Of a DNA stretch of 64,000 bases, positions 53,581-62,745 are shown piece by piece. The notes beneath the pieces were generated by a model. That model was not told where the DNA came from. It ran no database searches and worked only from the letters and a program-made list of their open reading frames with translations. Source of the DNA: Clostridia bacterium (GTDB lineage: Bacteria; Bacillota; Clostridia; TANB77; CAG-465). A program made the position numbers and the translations under genes. Within the stretch, counting starts at the first letter, position 1, and the number at the start of each line of letters is the position of its first letter. The stretch spans positions 62,001 to 126,000 of the forward strand of contig JAOAHC010000040.1 in assembly GCA_026415435.1 (NCBI GenBank), read 5' to 3'.

Positions 53581-56185
53581 ATTCTATTTTGAACCTTTTT
53601 AATACTTCCATTACCGCAACTGGGGCAAGAGATAATATTACTACATATAGTATATTTTGATTACTTAATATTGCAAATTCAAATATTTGTCTTAAAATAG
53701 GTATATTTACTGCAAGTATCATTATTAAACCTGATAGTATTGTTGCAAATATTAGATATACGTTGGAGAAAGTTTTGAAACTAAATATTGATTTATGATT
53801 TATATGTATGTTAAATGAATGTGCTAACTGACTAAATCCAAGTACTAAAAATGCCATAGTTTGAGCGGTAGGTATATCTATTTGAAGTCCTATACAAAAC
53901 GCAATAAGTGTGGCAATCGATATTGTTATCCCCTGATACAGTATATGTAATAAAACTTTTGGTGTAAGTATAGATTTATTACTTTTATTAGGCTTTCTCT
54001 TCATTATATTTTCATCTGGTGGATCAACTCCTAATGCAAGTGCTGGAAGTGAATCTGTAACTAAATTTATAAGTAAAATGTGTATTGGTAAAAATGGTTT
54101 TGCCATACCAAAAAGCATCGCAAAAAATATTGTAAAAATCTCTCCTGTATTACATGATAATAAAAATTTAATAGATTTAGTTATATTATCTAGTATTCTT
54201 CTTCCTTCTTCTACAGCACTTACAATTGTCGCAAAATTATCATTTGCAAGTATCATATCTGAGGCTTCTTTGGCAACATCTGTACCAATTACACCCATTG
54301 AAATTCCAATATCAGCAGCTTTTAGAGCTGGTGCATCATTTATTCCATCTCCTGTCATAGCAACTATTTCATTATTTGCTTTTAAAGCTTTTACTATCTT
54401 TATTTTATGTTCAGGTGATACCCTTGCATATACTGAATATTCTTTTACTTTTTTAACAAATTCTTCTTCAGGCATTTTATCCATTTCTTCGCCAGTTATG
54501 ACACCAGTATCATTTTTTACTATACCTAATTCTTTTGCAATGGTCACAGCAGTTATTTTATGATCACCTGTTATCATAATTGTTTTTATACCAGCTAAAG
54601 TGCATTTTTTTATTGCTTCTTTAACTTCTGGTCTAGGAGGATCTAGCATTCCAACAAGACCAACAAAAATCAAGTCTGATTCCGCTTCTGATATATTAAC
54701 ATTTGTCTTGTCAATTTGTTTATATGCTATTGCTAAAACCCTTAAAGCATTACTAGTCATAGTAACATTCGCTTTAGTTATTTTTGATTTTAAAGAGGTG
54801 TCTAATCTGCATATATTACCTCCTATATTTACATTACTGCATTTAGCTAGAACTTCATCAAGCCCACCTTTTGTATAAACAAAATATTTACTACTTATAT
54901 TGTGGATTGTACTCATACACTTTCTATTAGAATCAAATGGAAATTCTCCAATTCTAGGACAAGATTTATCAATATCAACTTTATGCATTTTAAGTATAAT
55001 ACCCATATCTACAAGTGCTGTTTCAGTTGGATCACCAATTATACTATTTTTACTCATTTTTGAATCATTACAAAGGATACTTATATTTACCATTTGTTTT
55101 ACATTTTCAGTTATTTTAATATTTTTACTAAAGTCGACTATATCATTATCTATATATATTTGTTTTACTGTCATTTTATTTTGTGTAAGTGTACCTGTTT
55201 TATCTGAACATATTACTGTAGTATTTCCAAGTGTCTCAACCGAAGGTAGTTTTCTTATAATAGCCTTTTTTTTAGCCATTTTCTGTACACCTATTGCAAG
55301 TACTATTGTTGTAGCAGCAGGAAGACCTTCTGGTATTGCTGCAACAGCAAGAGAAATTGCTACTAAGAATATCTCAAAAATATCCATTTTGTATATGATA
55401 ATTCCCATTAAAAAAATCACTAAACATATTGAAAGTGCTATTATTCCAAGAATTTTCCCAAGAGATTCTAATTTTTTCTTTAAAGGTGTATCTTGTATTA
55501 CTTCTGTTTGAATAAAGTTTGCTATTTTGCCTATTTCAGTATTCATACCAGTTGCAATTACTATACCTGTTCCTCTGCCATAAGTAACTAGGCTCGAAGA
55601 AAATGCCATGTTTTTTCTATCCCCAAGTCCAACCTCTACTTTAGTCATACTTTCAGATTGTTTTATAACTGGTATTGTTTCGCCAGTAAATGATGCCTCT
55701 TGTACAGTTAGATTTATACTTTCAATAAGTCTAATATCAGCTGGGACTTGATCTCCAGTCTCAAGTATAACTATATCCCCTATAACCAAATTCTCCGATG
55801 CTATAACTTCTATTTTTGAATCACGTATAACTTTACATTTAGGTTTAGACATCTTTTGCAAAGATTCAATTGATTTTTCAGCTTTACCTTCCTGTATAAG
55901 ACCAATTAGTGCATTGGTGAAAATTATAAAGAAGATGATGGCTCCATCTGTTATTTCTCCCAGAAAAAAAGAAATTAAAGAAGAAGCGAGTAAAATTAAT
56001 ACCATAAAGTCCTTAAACTGATTTATGAACCTTAAAATTATATTTTTTTTCTTTGCTCTTTCCAAAACGTTATATCCATATCTTTTTAATCTTTTTGAAA
56101 CTTCATCATGATTAAGACCTGACTTTATGGATGTATTTAACGTTTTAGCGACTTTTTCATAATCTAATACGTGCCAATTGTTCAT
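53579..56185 (-). CDS. Calcium-type P-type ATPase (PII)
   Basis: 868 residues, AGGGGGA site. N-terminal cation-ATPase domain; TGETIPV in the actuator; IPEGLPAATTIVLAIG in M4; phosphorylation site CSDKTGTLTQNKM; hinge GDGINDAPALKAADIGISMG. M6 reads INLVTDSLPALALG, with the Asn-x2-Thr-Asp that binds Ca2+ in SERCA-like pumps. It probably exports Ca2+. A single gene with a terminator; the promoter is not clear. Confidence 0.93.
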   Translation of the reverse strand: MNNWHVLDYEKVAKTLNTSIKSGLNHDEVSKRLKRYGYNVLERAKKKNIILRFINQFKDFMVLILLASSLISFFLGEITDGAIIFFIIFTNALIGLIQEGKAEKSIESLQKMSKPKCKVIRDSKIEVIASENLVIGDIVILETGDQVPADIRLIESINLTVQEASFTGETIPVIKQSESMTKVEVGLGDRKNMAFSSSLVTYGRGTGIVIATGMNTEIGKIANFIQTEVIQDTPLKKKLESLGKILGIIALSICLVIFLMGIIIYKMDIFEIFLVAISLAVAAIPEGLPAATTIVLAIGVQKMAKKKAIIRKLPSVETLGNTTVICSDKTGTLTQNKMTVKQIYIDNDIVDFSKNIKITENVKQMVNISILCNDSKMSKNSIIGDPTETALVDMGIILKMHKVDIDKSCPRIGEFPFDSNRKCMSTIHNISSKYFVYTKGGLDEVLAKCSNVNIGGNICRLDTSLKSKITKANVTMTSNALRVLAIAYKQIDKTNVNISEAESDLIFVGLVGMLDPPRPEVKEAIKKCTLAGIKTIMITGDHKITAVTIAKELGIVKNDTGVITGEEMDKMPEEEFVKKVKEYSVYARVSPEHKIKIVKALKANNEIVAMTGDGINDAPALKAADIGISMGVIGTDVAKEASDMILANDNFATIVSAVEEGRRILDNITKSIKFLLSCNTGEIFTIFFAMLFGMAKPFLPIHILLINLVTDSLPALALGVDPPDENIMKRKPNKSNKSILTPKVLLHILYQGITISIATLIAFCIGLQIDIPTAQTMAFLVLGFSQLAHSFNIHINHKSIFSFKTFSNVYLIFATILSGLIMILAVNIPILRQIFEFAILSNQNILYVVILSLAPVAVMEVLKRFKIE

Positions 56186-56298
56186 TACATATCCCCCTTG
56201 TAAAAAAGTTTGTCTAACTATACTATATCTATGATATATACATTAAACTTATTACATGTTCACTTGACTTAATTGATATAATTATTACATAGAAAGTA

Positions 56299-57237
56299 GT
56301 GATAATATTGATTCTAGAATATATAGTATCTGAAAGTGATAATAATAAAAGTTTAAAACATATATTAAAAAATAATATGAATATTTCAAATGTTTTACTT
56401 ATTAAACTCAAAAACTCACAATCCATACTTGTAAATAATAAGTTAGTAAATGTAAACGAACTAGTACATTTAGGAGAGAAAATATCTGTAAATATTGATA
56501 ATATTACAGATAGTCAAGAAAGCTTTTTAAGCAAATTTGAACCCTGGGATTTTGATTTAGATATTTTATTTGAAGATGAATATTTACTTATTGTTAATAA
56601 ACCATATAACATGCCTGTTCATCCAAGTTCAGGCAATTATACAAATACCCTTGCAAATGCTGTAATTAATTATTTAAATAAAGATAGTAATATAGCTTAT
56701 CATATTCATATCGTAACAAGGCTTGATAAGGATACTTCTGGAATATGCATTTTTGCAAAAAATTCATATATTCAAGAGTTATTTGTAAGAAAAAAAGATA
56801 TTATTGATATAAAAAAAATATATATTGCAATTACAAAAGGAATTATAGAAAAAGAAACTGATATTATTTGTGAAAATATATGTAGAAAACCTAATAGCAT
56901 TATATTGAGAGAAGTATCAAGTGATAAAAAAATTGGTGATTATGCAAAAACTGAATATTTTGTTTTAAATCGAAACTACGATAAAAACTATACTATAGTA
57001 AAAGTCATATTACATACTGGTAGAACTCATCAAATACGTGTACATATGTCTCATATTGGACACATTTTGCTTGGTGACGAACTATATGCAAATGAATATA
57101 GAATTAATGACATACGTGAACTAATTAATAGGCAAGCCCTTCATGCACATATAATAGAATTTAATCATCCTATTACAATGGAAAAAATACATATTGAATG
57201 TGATTTACCAGAAGATATGAAAAAACTATACAACTAA
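56299..57237 (+). CDS. RluD-family pseudouridine synthase
   Basis: 312 residues from GTG; TTG at 56308 is an alternative, and neither has a strong ribosome site. An N-terminal S4 domain (about 13-75) is followed by the catalytic domain with HIVTRLDKDTSGICIFAKN (Asp in RLDKDTSG) and LHTGRTHQIRVHMSHIGH. It acts on rRNA; the site is unknown. Second RluA-superfamily enzyme here, after the S4-less one at 23764-24492. The only -10 candidate (TATAAT 56277) leaves a very short leader. Confidence 0.92.
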   Translation: MIILILEYIVSESDNNKSLKHILKNNMNISNVLLIKLKNSQSILVNNKLVNVNELVHLGEKISVNIDNITDSQESFLSKFEPWDFDLDILFEDEYLLIVNKPYNMPVHPSSGNYTNTLANAVINYLNKDSNIAYHIHIVTRLDKDTSGICIFAKNSYIQELFVRKKDIIDIKKIYIAITKGIIEKETDIICENICRKPNSIILREVSSDKKIGDYAKTEYFVLNRNYDKNYTIVKVILHTGRTHQIRVHMSHIGHILLGDELYANEYRINDIRELINRQALHAHIIEFNHPITMEKIHIECDLPEDMKKLYN

Positions 57238-57258
57238 TATTAAAATATCATTAAAGTA

Positions 57259-57287
57259 TTGTATTTTTATGTAAACCTTGGTATAAT
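57259..57287 (+). promoter_or_regulatory. Promoter of the 57342 orphan
   Basis: TTGTAT, 17-bp spacer, TATAAT. The spacer begins with TTTTATGTAAA (57265-57275), an exact copy of the shared motif. Confidence 0.78.
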
Positions 57288-57341
57288 AGTAACATTAATA
57301 ATAAATTTATTCCAAATAAAATTTAATGGGAGGAAATTGTC

Positions 57342-58151
57342 ATGTTACTATTTTTTTTATTAATATTTGTTTATGGATCATTATCAAGTCCATTATTCCC
57401 CTATCTAATATTTCCTAAATTATCTAGAAAACCCATACCATTTCTTAACCTGCGGTTCTCTTTTGAAAATACAATTTGTACATTTTTACTTTTTGTTGTG
57501 CAGGCAGTTGTAATATATCAATGTGTATACTACACATATGAATATGATATTTGGTATAGATACCTATTACCAATCATTGTGCCACTTGTTTTTCATTTAA
57601 TATATGCTATAGTGTACTTAAAGAAAATTTGTGTACCATATGTAGTTGCTGCTATATCACTATTAATACTACTTTGGTCTGTGGTTCCTATTAGAGATAT
57701 TGCGTTACAATATAAGCCTGAATTGGAAATTGTAGTTAATAAAGCAGATATAGACGTAGAAACTAGTAAACCATTCATACAAGATAAAGATATATTATAT
57801 GAACGCTTCAGAATTAATTATTCTAAAGATAAATTTTATGACAAAGACGGTCACTCATACATATACTACGTAGATACAGATTCTGGAAGCTCTTTAATAA
57901 TAAATGCAGCAACATATGCAAAAAAGATTCCGTTAAAATATGATAATAATACCTACTTCGATACTGATAATAATACTAAAATTATTAGAAATCTGTATCC
58001 CAAAAATCAGGTGATTCATTCGAAGCATATATTTAAATCCGAGGGTGAATTTTATGAAGAATTTCTTGTACTTGAGAGAAAAAGGTTTTTTGAAAGACCT
58101 ATTATACAGAAAAAGGTACTGCTTAACTTGGTAACCGGAGAAATATTATAA
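57342..58151 (+). CDS. Hypothetical membrane protein
   Basis: 269 residues, GGGAGGAAA site. Not recognised. About four membrane segments in the first 130 residues (near 1-20, 45-65, 75-95 and 100-120). A soluble domain of about 140 residues follows (YERFRINYSKDKFYDKDGHSY and ending in LLNLVTGEIL). The soluble part is probably outside or at the membrane face; orientation is unclear. It is a single unit with a motif-bearing promoter and a strong terminator. Confidence 0.75.
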   Translation: MLLFFLLIFVYGSLSSPLFPYLIFPKLSRKPIPFLNLRFSFENTICTFLLFVVQAVVIYQCVYYTYEYDIWYRYLLPIIVPLVFHLIYAIVYLKKICVPYVVAAISLLILLWSVVPIRDIALQYKPELEIVVNKADIDVETSKPFIQDKDILYERFRINYSKDKFYDKDGHSYIYYVDTDSGSSLIINAATYAKKIPLKYDNNTYFDTDNNTKIIRNLYPKNQVIHSKHIFKSEGEFYEEFLVLERKRFFERPIIQKKVLLNLVTGEIL

Positions 58152-58165
58152 AAATCAAACTAATT

Positions 58166-58208
58166 AAAGTAAGAATAGCTAATAATTATTAGTATTCTTA
58201 CTTTTTTT
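58166..58208 (+). terminator. Terminator of the 57342 gene
   Basis: AAGTAAGAATA / TATTCTTACTT arms with an inner self-pairing loop, followed by a T-run. Confidence 0.82.
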
Positions 58209-58334
58209 CATATATTATATTATTAAAAATAAATATATTGTCAACATATATCAAATATCCTCTAAGAAAAGCTCTATTAGTATAATCCTCTCCTATATGT
58301 AAAAACTAACTAGTATTTGAAGGAGATGATATAT

Positions 58335-58994
58335 ATGGAAGTTCCTAAATTTAAAAGATTACCGAGACATATAGCTGTAATTCCCGATGGAAACAGAAGA
58401 TGGGCTCAAGATAAAGGCCTAGAAAAATATGAAGGATATAAACATGGTATAGAACCTGGTGTTGATGTCTATGATTTATGTGTTAGTTTAGGCATAGAAG
58501 AATTTACTTTTTTTGGATTTACACAAGATAATACAAAAAGACCTAAAGTTCAAGTTGAAGCTTTTTCCAAAGCATGTATTGATGCGGTAGAAAAACTCTC
58601 AAAAAAAGATGCTGAGTTACTTGTTGTTGGAGATTCTGATTCTAATATGTTTCCAAAAGAACTTTTACCTTATACTCAAAGAACTAAATTTGGAAATGGT
58701 AAAGTTAAAGTTAATTTTTTAGTTAATTATGGCTGGTACTGGGATTTAAATTATGGATACAAAAACTCAACAGACAAAGATAATTTTTTAGAAAATATTG
58801 CTTCCCATGAAATACCTAGGATAGACTTGGTAATACGTTGGGGTGGCAGACGTAGATTAAGTGGAATATTACCTGTACAAAGCGTTTATTCAGATATCTA
58901 TGTTATAGACGATATGTGGCCAGACTTTAAACACGAACATATTTTTGAAGCATTAGAATGGTATCAAAACCAAGATATAACTTTAGGTGGATAA
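58335..58994 (+). CDS. Atypical cis-prenyltransferase (UppS-like)
   Basis: 219 residues from the ATG 9 bases after AAGGAG; a TTG and an ATG upstream overlap the site. AVIPDGNRRWAQ holds the diphosphate-binding Asp of undecaprenyl diphosphate synthases. Other hallmark positions differ: FTQDNTKRP replaces the STENW-type motif, and IRWGGRRRLSGILPVQS replaces R-x-G-E-x-R-x-S, losing the Glu. It is probably a paralogue with another product or a changed mechanism. The normal uppS neighbours (frr, cdsA) are absent. Confidence 0.8.
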   Translation: MEVPKFKRLPRHIAVIPDGNRRWAQDKGLEKYEGYKHGIEPGVDVYDLCVSLGIEEFTFFGFTQDNTKRPKVQVEAFSKACIDAVEKLSKKDAELLVVGDSDSNMFPKELLPYTQRTKFGNGKVKVNFLVNYGWYWDLNYGYKNSTDKDNFLENIASHEIPRIDLVIRWGGRRRLSGILPVQSVYSDIYVIDDMWPDFKHEHIFEALEWYQNQDITLGG

Positions 58995-59045
58995 AAATAG
59001 TATTTCTTTTATTTGACCTGTTCCAATCAAAAAATAACTAATCTA

Positions 59046-59082
59046 AAAATAGAGAAATAATTATTCATTATTTCTCTATTAA
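59046..59082. terminator. Bidirectional terminator
   Basis: AATAGAGAAATAAT / ATTATTTCTCTATT, a 14-bp perfect stem with a 5-base loop between convergent genes. Confidence 0.85.
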
Positions 59083-59085
59083 AAT

Positions 59086-59514
59086 TTATAAATATTTCTT
59101 CATTTCTTCAATATTATTTTCTTCTATCTTAAGTAATTTATTAGCAATTAATTGAACTTTTTCATCTACTTCACTATATTCATTTATCTTTTTAGTTATA
59201 TCAGTAACTCCCATTGTACTTCCTTGTATTATCATTTCAGCTATATGTGAATGCGAATCATCTTTTGCAATATTAAGTTTTGTAGCCATATATGTACTTG
59301 CTTTTTGAAAGACAGAAAAGTCTTTATATTCAGTATTCATATCATGGAGTATTTCACTACATTTATCATATACTTTCATATATTCTTCCAATTGTTCTAA
59401 TAATATCTTTTTAAAATCTCTACCTTCAATATCTTTAAGAATAACCGTTAAAGTATCAATTCCCATTTTAGCATTTTGTGCTATATAATTTAAAAATTCA
59501 ACATCTCTACTCAT
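59086..59514 (-). CDS. Hypothetical helical-bundle protein (ferritin-like?)
   Basis: 142 residues, AAGGAGTG site. Four predicted helices with many Glu, Lys and Met. MSRDVEFLNYIAQNAKMG and MIIQGSTMGVTDITKKI stand out. Layout and size suggest a ferritin-like or DUF2383-type four-helix bundle, but I see no clear metal-ligand pattern. The function is unknown. A single gene between two spaced neighbours. Confidence 0.7.
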   Translation of the reverse strand: MSRDVEFLNYIAQNAKMGIDTLTVILKDIEGRDFKKILLEQLEEYMKVYDKCSEILHDMNTEYKDFSVFQKASTYMATKLNIAKDDSHSHIAEMIIQGSTMGVTDITKKINEYSEVDEKVQLIANKLLKIEENNIEEMKKYL

Positions 59515-59715
59515 AAGTATTAATCACTCCTTAATATATAGTATTTGTTATGTTTAAAGTAATATACTCTAATTTTTTATATTATATATTCTATCTTATA
59601 TTTCAGACTTTCATATAAGCTTAAAACTAATGTAGGGATTAAATCTTCGATTTTCCAAACAAATTGAGGAAAAATAATAATTCTTTGCATGTCTATTCTA
59701 ATTCTTATATAATAA

Positions 59716-60501
59716 TTATCTATTAATTCTTTCTATCTTAATTGCTCTTTTAGTAGTGTCATCTATTTCAACAAATATTCCACTTAGCATAGCTTCATTT
59801 TGACTACATTCATACTTTACATATTCGCCTGTTAAAAATCTCTTAAGTGCTAGTTCTTTTTTTAGTCCTAAAACACTTCCTTTAGGTCCTGTCATTCCTA
59901 CATCGGTTATATACGCCATACCTGAATCAAGTATTGTTTCATCTGATGTTTGTACATGGGTATGTGTACCAAATACGCAATTTACACTATTTTCTAGATA
60001 ATATCCCATAGCTATTTTTTCGGCTGTAGCTTCTGCATGGAAATCTACAAATATATAGTCTACTAAATTTTCTGTTAATTTTTCTACTTCATTTTTTGCT
60101 GCTTGGAATGGACTAGAGATATGAGACTCCGCTATTTCCCCCATACCAACTCTACCAATTATATTTATAACTCCTATTTTTTTACCTTGTTTTTCAACAA
60201 TTATACTGCCATTACCAATCAAATTAGTTATATTAGATGGTATTAGTAGTCTAGGTAGTTTTGAATATTGTTCAGCCATCTCTTTTCGATAATAAATATG
60301 ATTTCCCATTGTTATAGCATCAACACCAAGGTCTATAATTTCGTTATATTCTTGCATTCTTAGCCCCTTGCCATTTGCAGAGTTTTCGCCATTTACAATA
60401 GAAAAATCTATTTTATACTCTTCTACTAATTTTTGATATTCTACCTTCAATTTTTTAAGGCCACTACTTCCTACTATATCACCTATTATTAAAAATCTCA
60501 A
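59716..60501 (-). CDS. ymdB: YmdB family metallophosphoesterase
   Basis: 261 residues from TTG. This start gives MRFLIIGDIVG, matching the Bacillus start, 6-8 bases from AGGAGAG; an ATG two codons earlier (60507) almost touches that site. Metal-site motifs: GDIVGSSG, NGENSANGKG, GNHIY (usually GNHTW), DFHAEATAEK and GTHTHVQTSD. YmdB is a 2',3'-cyclic phosphodiesterase that modulates RNase Y. It lies directly after rny, as usual. Confidence 0.95.
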   Translation of the reverse strand: MRFLIIGDIVGSSGLKKLKVEYQKLVEEYKIDFSIVNGENSANGKGLRMQEYNEIIDLGVDAITMGNHIYYRKEMAEQYSKLPRLLIPSNITNLIGNGSIIVEKQGKKIGVINIIGRVGMGEIAESHISSPFQAAKNEVEKLTENLVDYIFVDFHAEATAEKIAMGYYLENSVNCVFGTHTHVQTSDETILDSGMAYITDVGMTGPKGSVLGLKKELALKRFLTGEYVKYECSQNEAMLSGIFVEIDDTTKRAIKIERINR

Positions 60502-60527
60502 ATTCATCTCTCCTATTCATAAATTTG

Positions 60528-60557
60528 AAAAAAGCTGGCAGTTTTATCTGCCAGCTC
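60528..60557 (-). terminator. Terminator between rny and ymdB
   Basis: AGCTGGCAG / CTGCCAGCT perfect stem with a 6-base loop and a T-run on the minus strand. It would limit ymdB expression to readthrough. Confidence 0.85.
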
Positions 60558-60560
60558 ATA

Positions 60561-62105
60561 TTATTTTGCAACTTCAACTGCTCTCATTTCTCTTATTACA
60601 TTTACTTTTATTTGACCAGGATATGTCATTTCATTCTCAATTTGTTTTGCAACATCTCTAGCCATTATTATCATATTAGCATCATTTACCACTTCTGGTT
60701 TAACTATTATACGTACTTCTCTACCAGCTTGTATAGCATAAGATTTATCTACACCCTTGTATGAATCACATATTTCTTCAAGTTTTTGTAGTCTCTTAAT
60801 ATACGCATCTACAGTTTCTTTTCTAGCACCAGGTCTAGATGCAGAAACGGCGTCAGCAGCTTGAACTAGTACTGCTTCAATAGTTTTTGGATCTGTATCC
60901 CCATGATGAGCTTCCATACCATATATAACTTGTTCAGACTCTTTATATTTTCTTAAAATATCTACACCTAAACTTACATGTGTACCTTCAACATCATGAT
61001 CAAAAGATTTACCAATATCATGCAATAACCCTGCTCTTTTAGCTATAGTAGGATCAATACCAAGTTCAACAGCTAAAAGTCCAGACAAATGTGATACTTC
61101 AATAGAATGATTTAAAACATTTTGACCATAACTTGTTCTAAATCTTAGCTTTCCTAAAAGTTTAATTAGATCAGGATGTAAGTTAGTAACACCTGTTTCA
61201 AATAGTGCCCTTTCTCCTTCTTCTTTAATTGTATTTTCAACTTCTATTTTAGCTTTTTCAATCATTTCTTCTATTTTACCTGGATGTATTCTTCCGTCAG
61301 CTATAAGTCTTTCAATTGCTATTCTTGCAACCTCACGTCTTATAGGATCAAAGCTAGATAAGACTATAACATCTGGTGTATCATCAATAATTACATCTAT
61401 ACCAGTTAACGTTTCAATTGTTTTAATATTTCTTCCTTCTCTACCTATTATTCTACCCTTCATATCATCATTTGGAAGTGATACTACTGATACAGTAGCT
61501 TCAGAAGTATGATCTGCCGCACATCTTTGTATTGCTTGTGCAAGCATTTCTTTAGATTTTTTATCAACTTCATATTTTGCTTTGTCTTGTTCATTCTTTA
61601 TATAATTTGCAATTTCTACTTGCATTTCACTAGAGATTTTATTCATAAGCTCATTTCTAGCATCAGAAGTTGACATTTTTGAAATTTTGCTTAATTCTTC
61701 AATTTCTCTTTGTTCAGCCATTTTTAATTCATTCTCTTTTTTTGACAACTCTTCATTTTTTTTAAGAATATTATTTTCTTTTTCTTCGATAAAAGCAGCT
61801 CTTTTATCAACTAAATCTTGTCTTTGATTAATTCTGTTTTCAATATCTTGTAATTCTCTTTTTCTTTGTTTTGCCTCATTTTCAATTTCATCTTTTTTTC
61901 GTAGCATTTCATCCTTTGCCGCAATTTCCGCATCTTTTTTTAGTCTTTGCGCATCTTTATGTGCTTCTTCAACAATAGATTTTGCTTTTTCTTCAGCTGT
62001 ACCAGTTTTAGCTTCAGCAACTTTTTTTCTGTATTGCACTCCCACATAAAAGAAGATTATTCCTGCCACGGCAAAAGATATTACAGCAATTATACCGTAT
62101 ATCAT
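60561..62105 (-). CDS. rny: Ribonuclease Y
   Basis: 514 residues. N-terminal membrane anchor (about 3-25), a long coiled coil (about 30-200), a KH domain ([20 protein letters not shown]) and an HD domain ([12 protein letters not shown]). It ends [22 protein letters not shown]. It is the main endonuclease starting mRNA decay at the membrane. AAGGAGGG ribosome site. Confidence 0.98.
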   Translation of the reverse strand: MIYGIIAVISFAVAGIIFFYVGVQYRKKVAEAKTGTAEEKAKSIVEEAHKDAQRLKKDAEIAAKDEMLRKKDEIENEAKQRKRELQDIENRINQRQDLVDKRAAFIEEKENNILKKNEELSKKENELKMAEQREIEELSKISKMSTSDARNELMNKISSEMQVEIANYIKNEQDKAKYEVDKKSKEMLAQAIQRCAADHTSEATVSVVSLPNDDMKGRIIGREGRNIKTIETLTGIDVIIDDTPDVIVLSSFDPIRREVARIAIERLIADGRIHPGKIEEMIEKAKIEVENTIKEEGERALFETGVTNLHPDLIKLLGKLRFRTSYGQNVLNHSIEVSHLSGLLAVELGIDPTIAKRAGLLHDIGKSFDHDVEGTHVSLGVDILRKYKESEQVIYGMEAHHGDTDPKTIEAVLVQAADAVSASRPGARKETVDAYIKRLQKLEEICDSYKGVDKSYAIQAGREVRIIVKPEVVNDANMIIMARDVAKQIENEMTYPGQIKVNVIREMRAVEVAK

Positions 62106-62148
62106 CTTTATACCCTCCTTATGGTTATATAATTTTCAATGTTCCAAC

Positions 62149-62177
62149 ATTATATTTATATCATTATGTATTGTAAA
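62149..62177 (-). promoter_or_regulatory. Promoter of rny
   Basis: TTTACA, 17-bp spacer, TATAAT on the minus strand. The -35 lies inside an inverted repeat. Confidence 0.65.
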
Positions 62178-62196
62178 TACATCCGAGTATTTACAA
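62171..62196. promoter_or_regulatory. Inverted repeat over the rny -35
   Basis: TTGTAAATAC-ATCCGA-GTATTTACAA: perfect 10-bp arms, 6-bp spacer. The position suggests a repressor operator. The rest of the 62106-62422 gap (about 62197-62339) shows nothing recognisable. Confidence 0.5.
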
Positions 62197-62339
62197 AGAA
62201 TATGTAATTTTATATGTTAGATCTATCTTAAACACATTAGAATAATATCTAATATGCATACTTAGATTATACATTAATTAATGCAAATTATCAAGTATTT
62301 TTTAAAAATTAATTGAGTATATTATATAAGTTATATTAA

Positions 62340-62368
62340 TTAACATAATTTTGTTTTCATGATATAAT
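62340..62368 (+). promoter_or_regulatory. Promoter of the broken small gene
   Basis: TTAACA, 17-bp spacer ending TGA, TATAAT. Confidence 0.6.
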
Positions 62369-62422
62369 TAACATTATTTAAAATTTAAAAGTTGCTTTAT
62401 TATGCAACAGAACAGGAGTTTT

Positions 62423-62665
62423 ATGCTCGAATTTTTTTCAAAAAAATAAGATTGATCCTACAGAATATGGTGCTTATTCTGTATTTATAACCTATCCATG
62501 GAAAAATCTAATGACATTATGGATATGGTATTAACTGCAATAGGAGAAATTGACATCACTGCTCCAGATCTAGAGTTATCTCCAGGTATATCGGAACTTA
62601 TTGAAGCATCAATGCTCTATTCAAATTTAGCACAAAAAATGATTAATTTTATTAATCATAAATGA
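62423..62665 (+). pseudogene. Broken small gene (about 80 codons, two frame changes)
   Basis: ATG follows ACAGGAG. After MLEFFSKK a run of seven A leads to a TAA. One base on, a second frame reads KIDPTEYGAYSVFITYP. At 62498 the original frame resumes with MEKSNDIMDMVLTAIGEID and continues to ...QKMINFINHK and TGA. Promoter, ribosome site and terminator are intact. Either it has decayed by two compensating indels, or the assembly has an error at the A-run and near 62496. No family is recognised. Confidence 0.5.
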
Positions 62666-62680
62666 CTTAATTTAAAGCAA

Positions 62681-62714
62681 AAAAATAGTAATTATTTCTA
62701 ATTACTATTTTTTT
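62681..62714. terminator. Bidirectional terminator
   Basis: AATAGTAATTA / TAATTACTATT stem with a 4-base loop and T-runs on both strands, between the broken gene and spoVG. Confidence 0.82.
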
Positions 62715-62745
62715 GTTACATTCTTTTTAAGCCTTTTAATATATA

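Noticed and set aside
59577-59690. Minus-strand frame of 37 codons (MQRIIIFPQFVWKIEDL...) downstream of ymdB
   Set aside because: Protein-like by eye but no ribosome site and no promoter; a frame of this length is expected by chance.
60500-60800. tRNA or rRNA genes anywhere in the window
   Set aside because: No GGTTCRA-type T-loops with CCA ends or rRNA-like GC-rich blocks were seen in any gap between genes.
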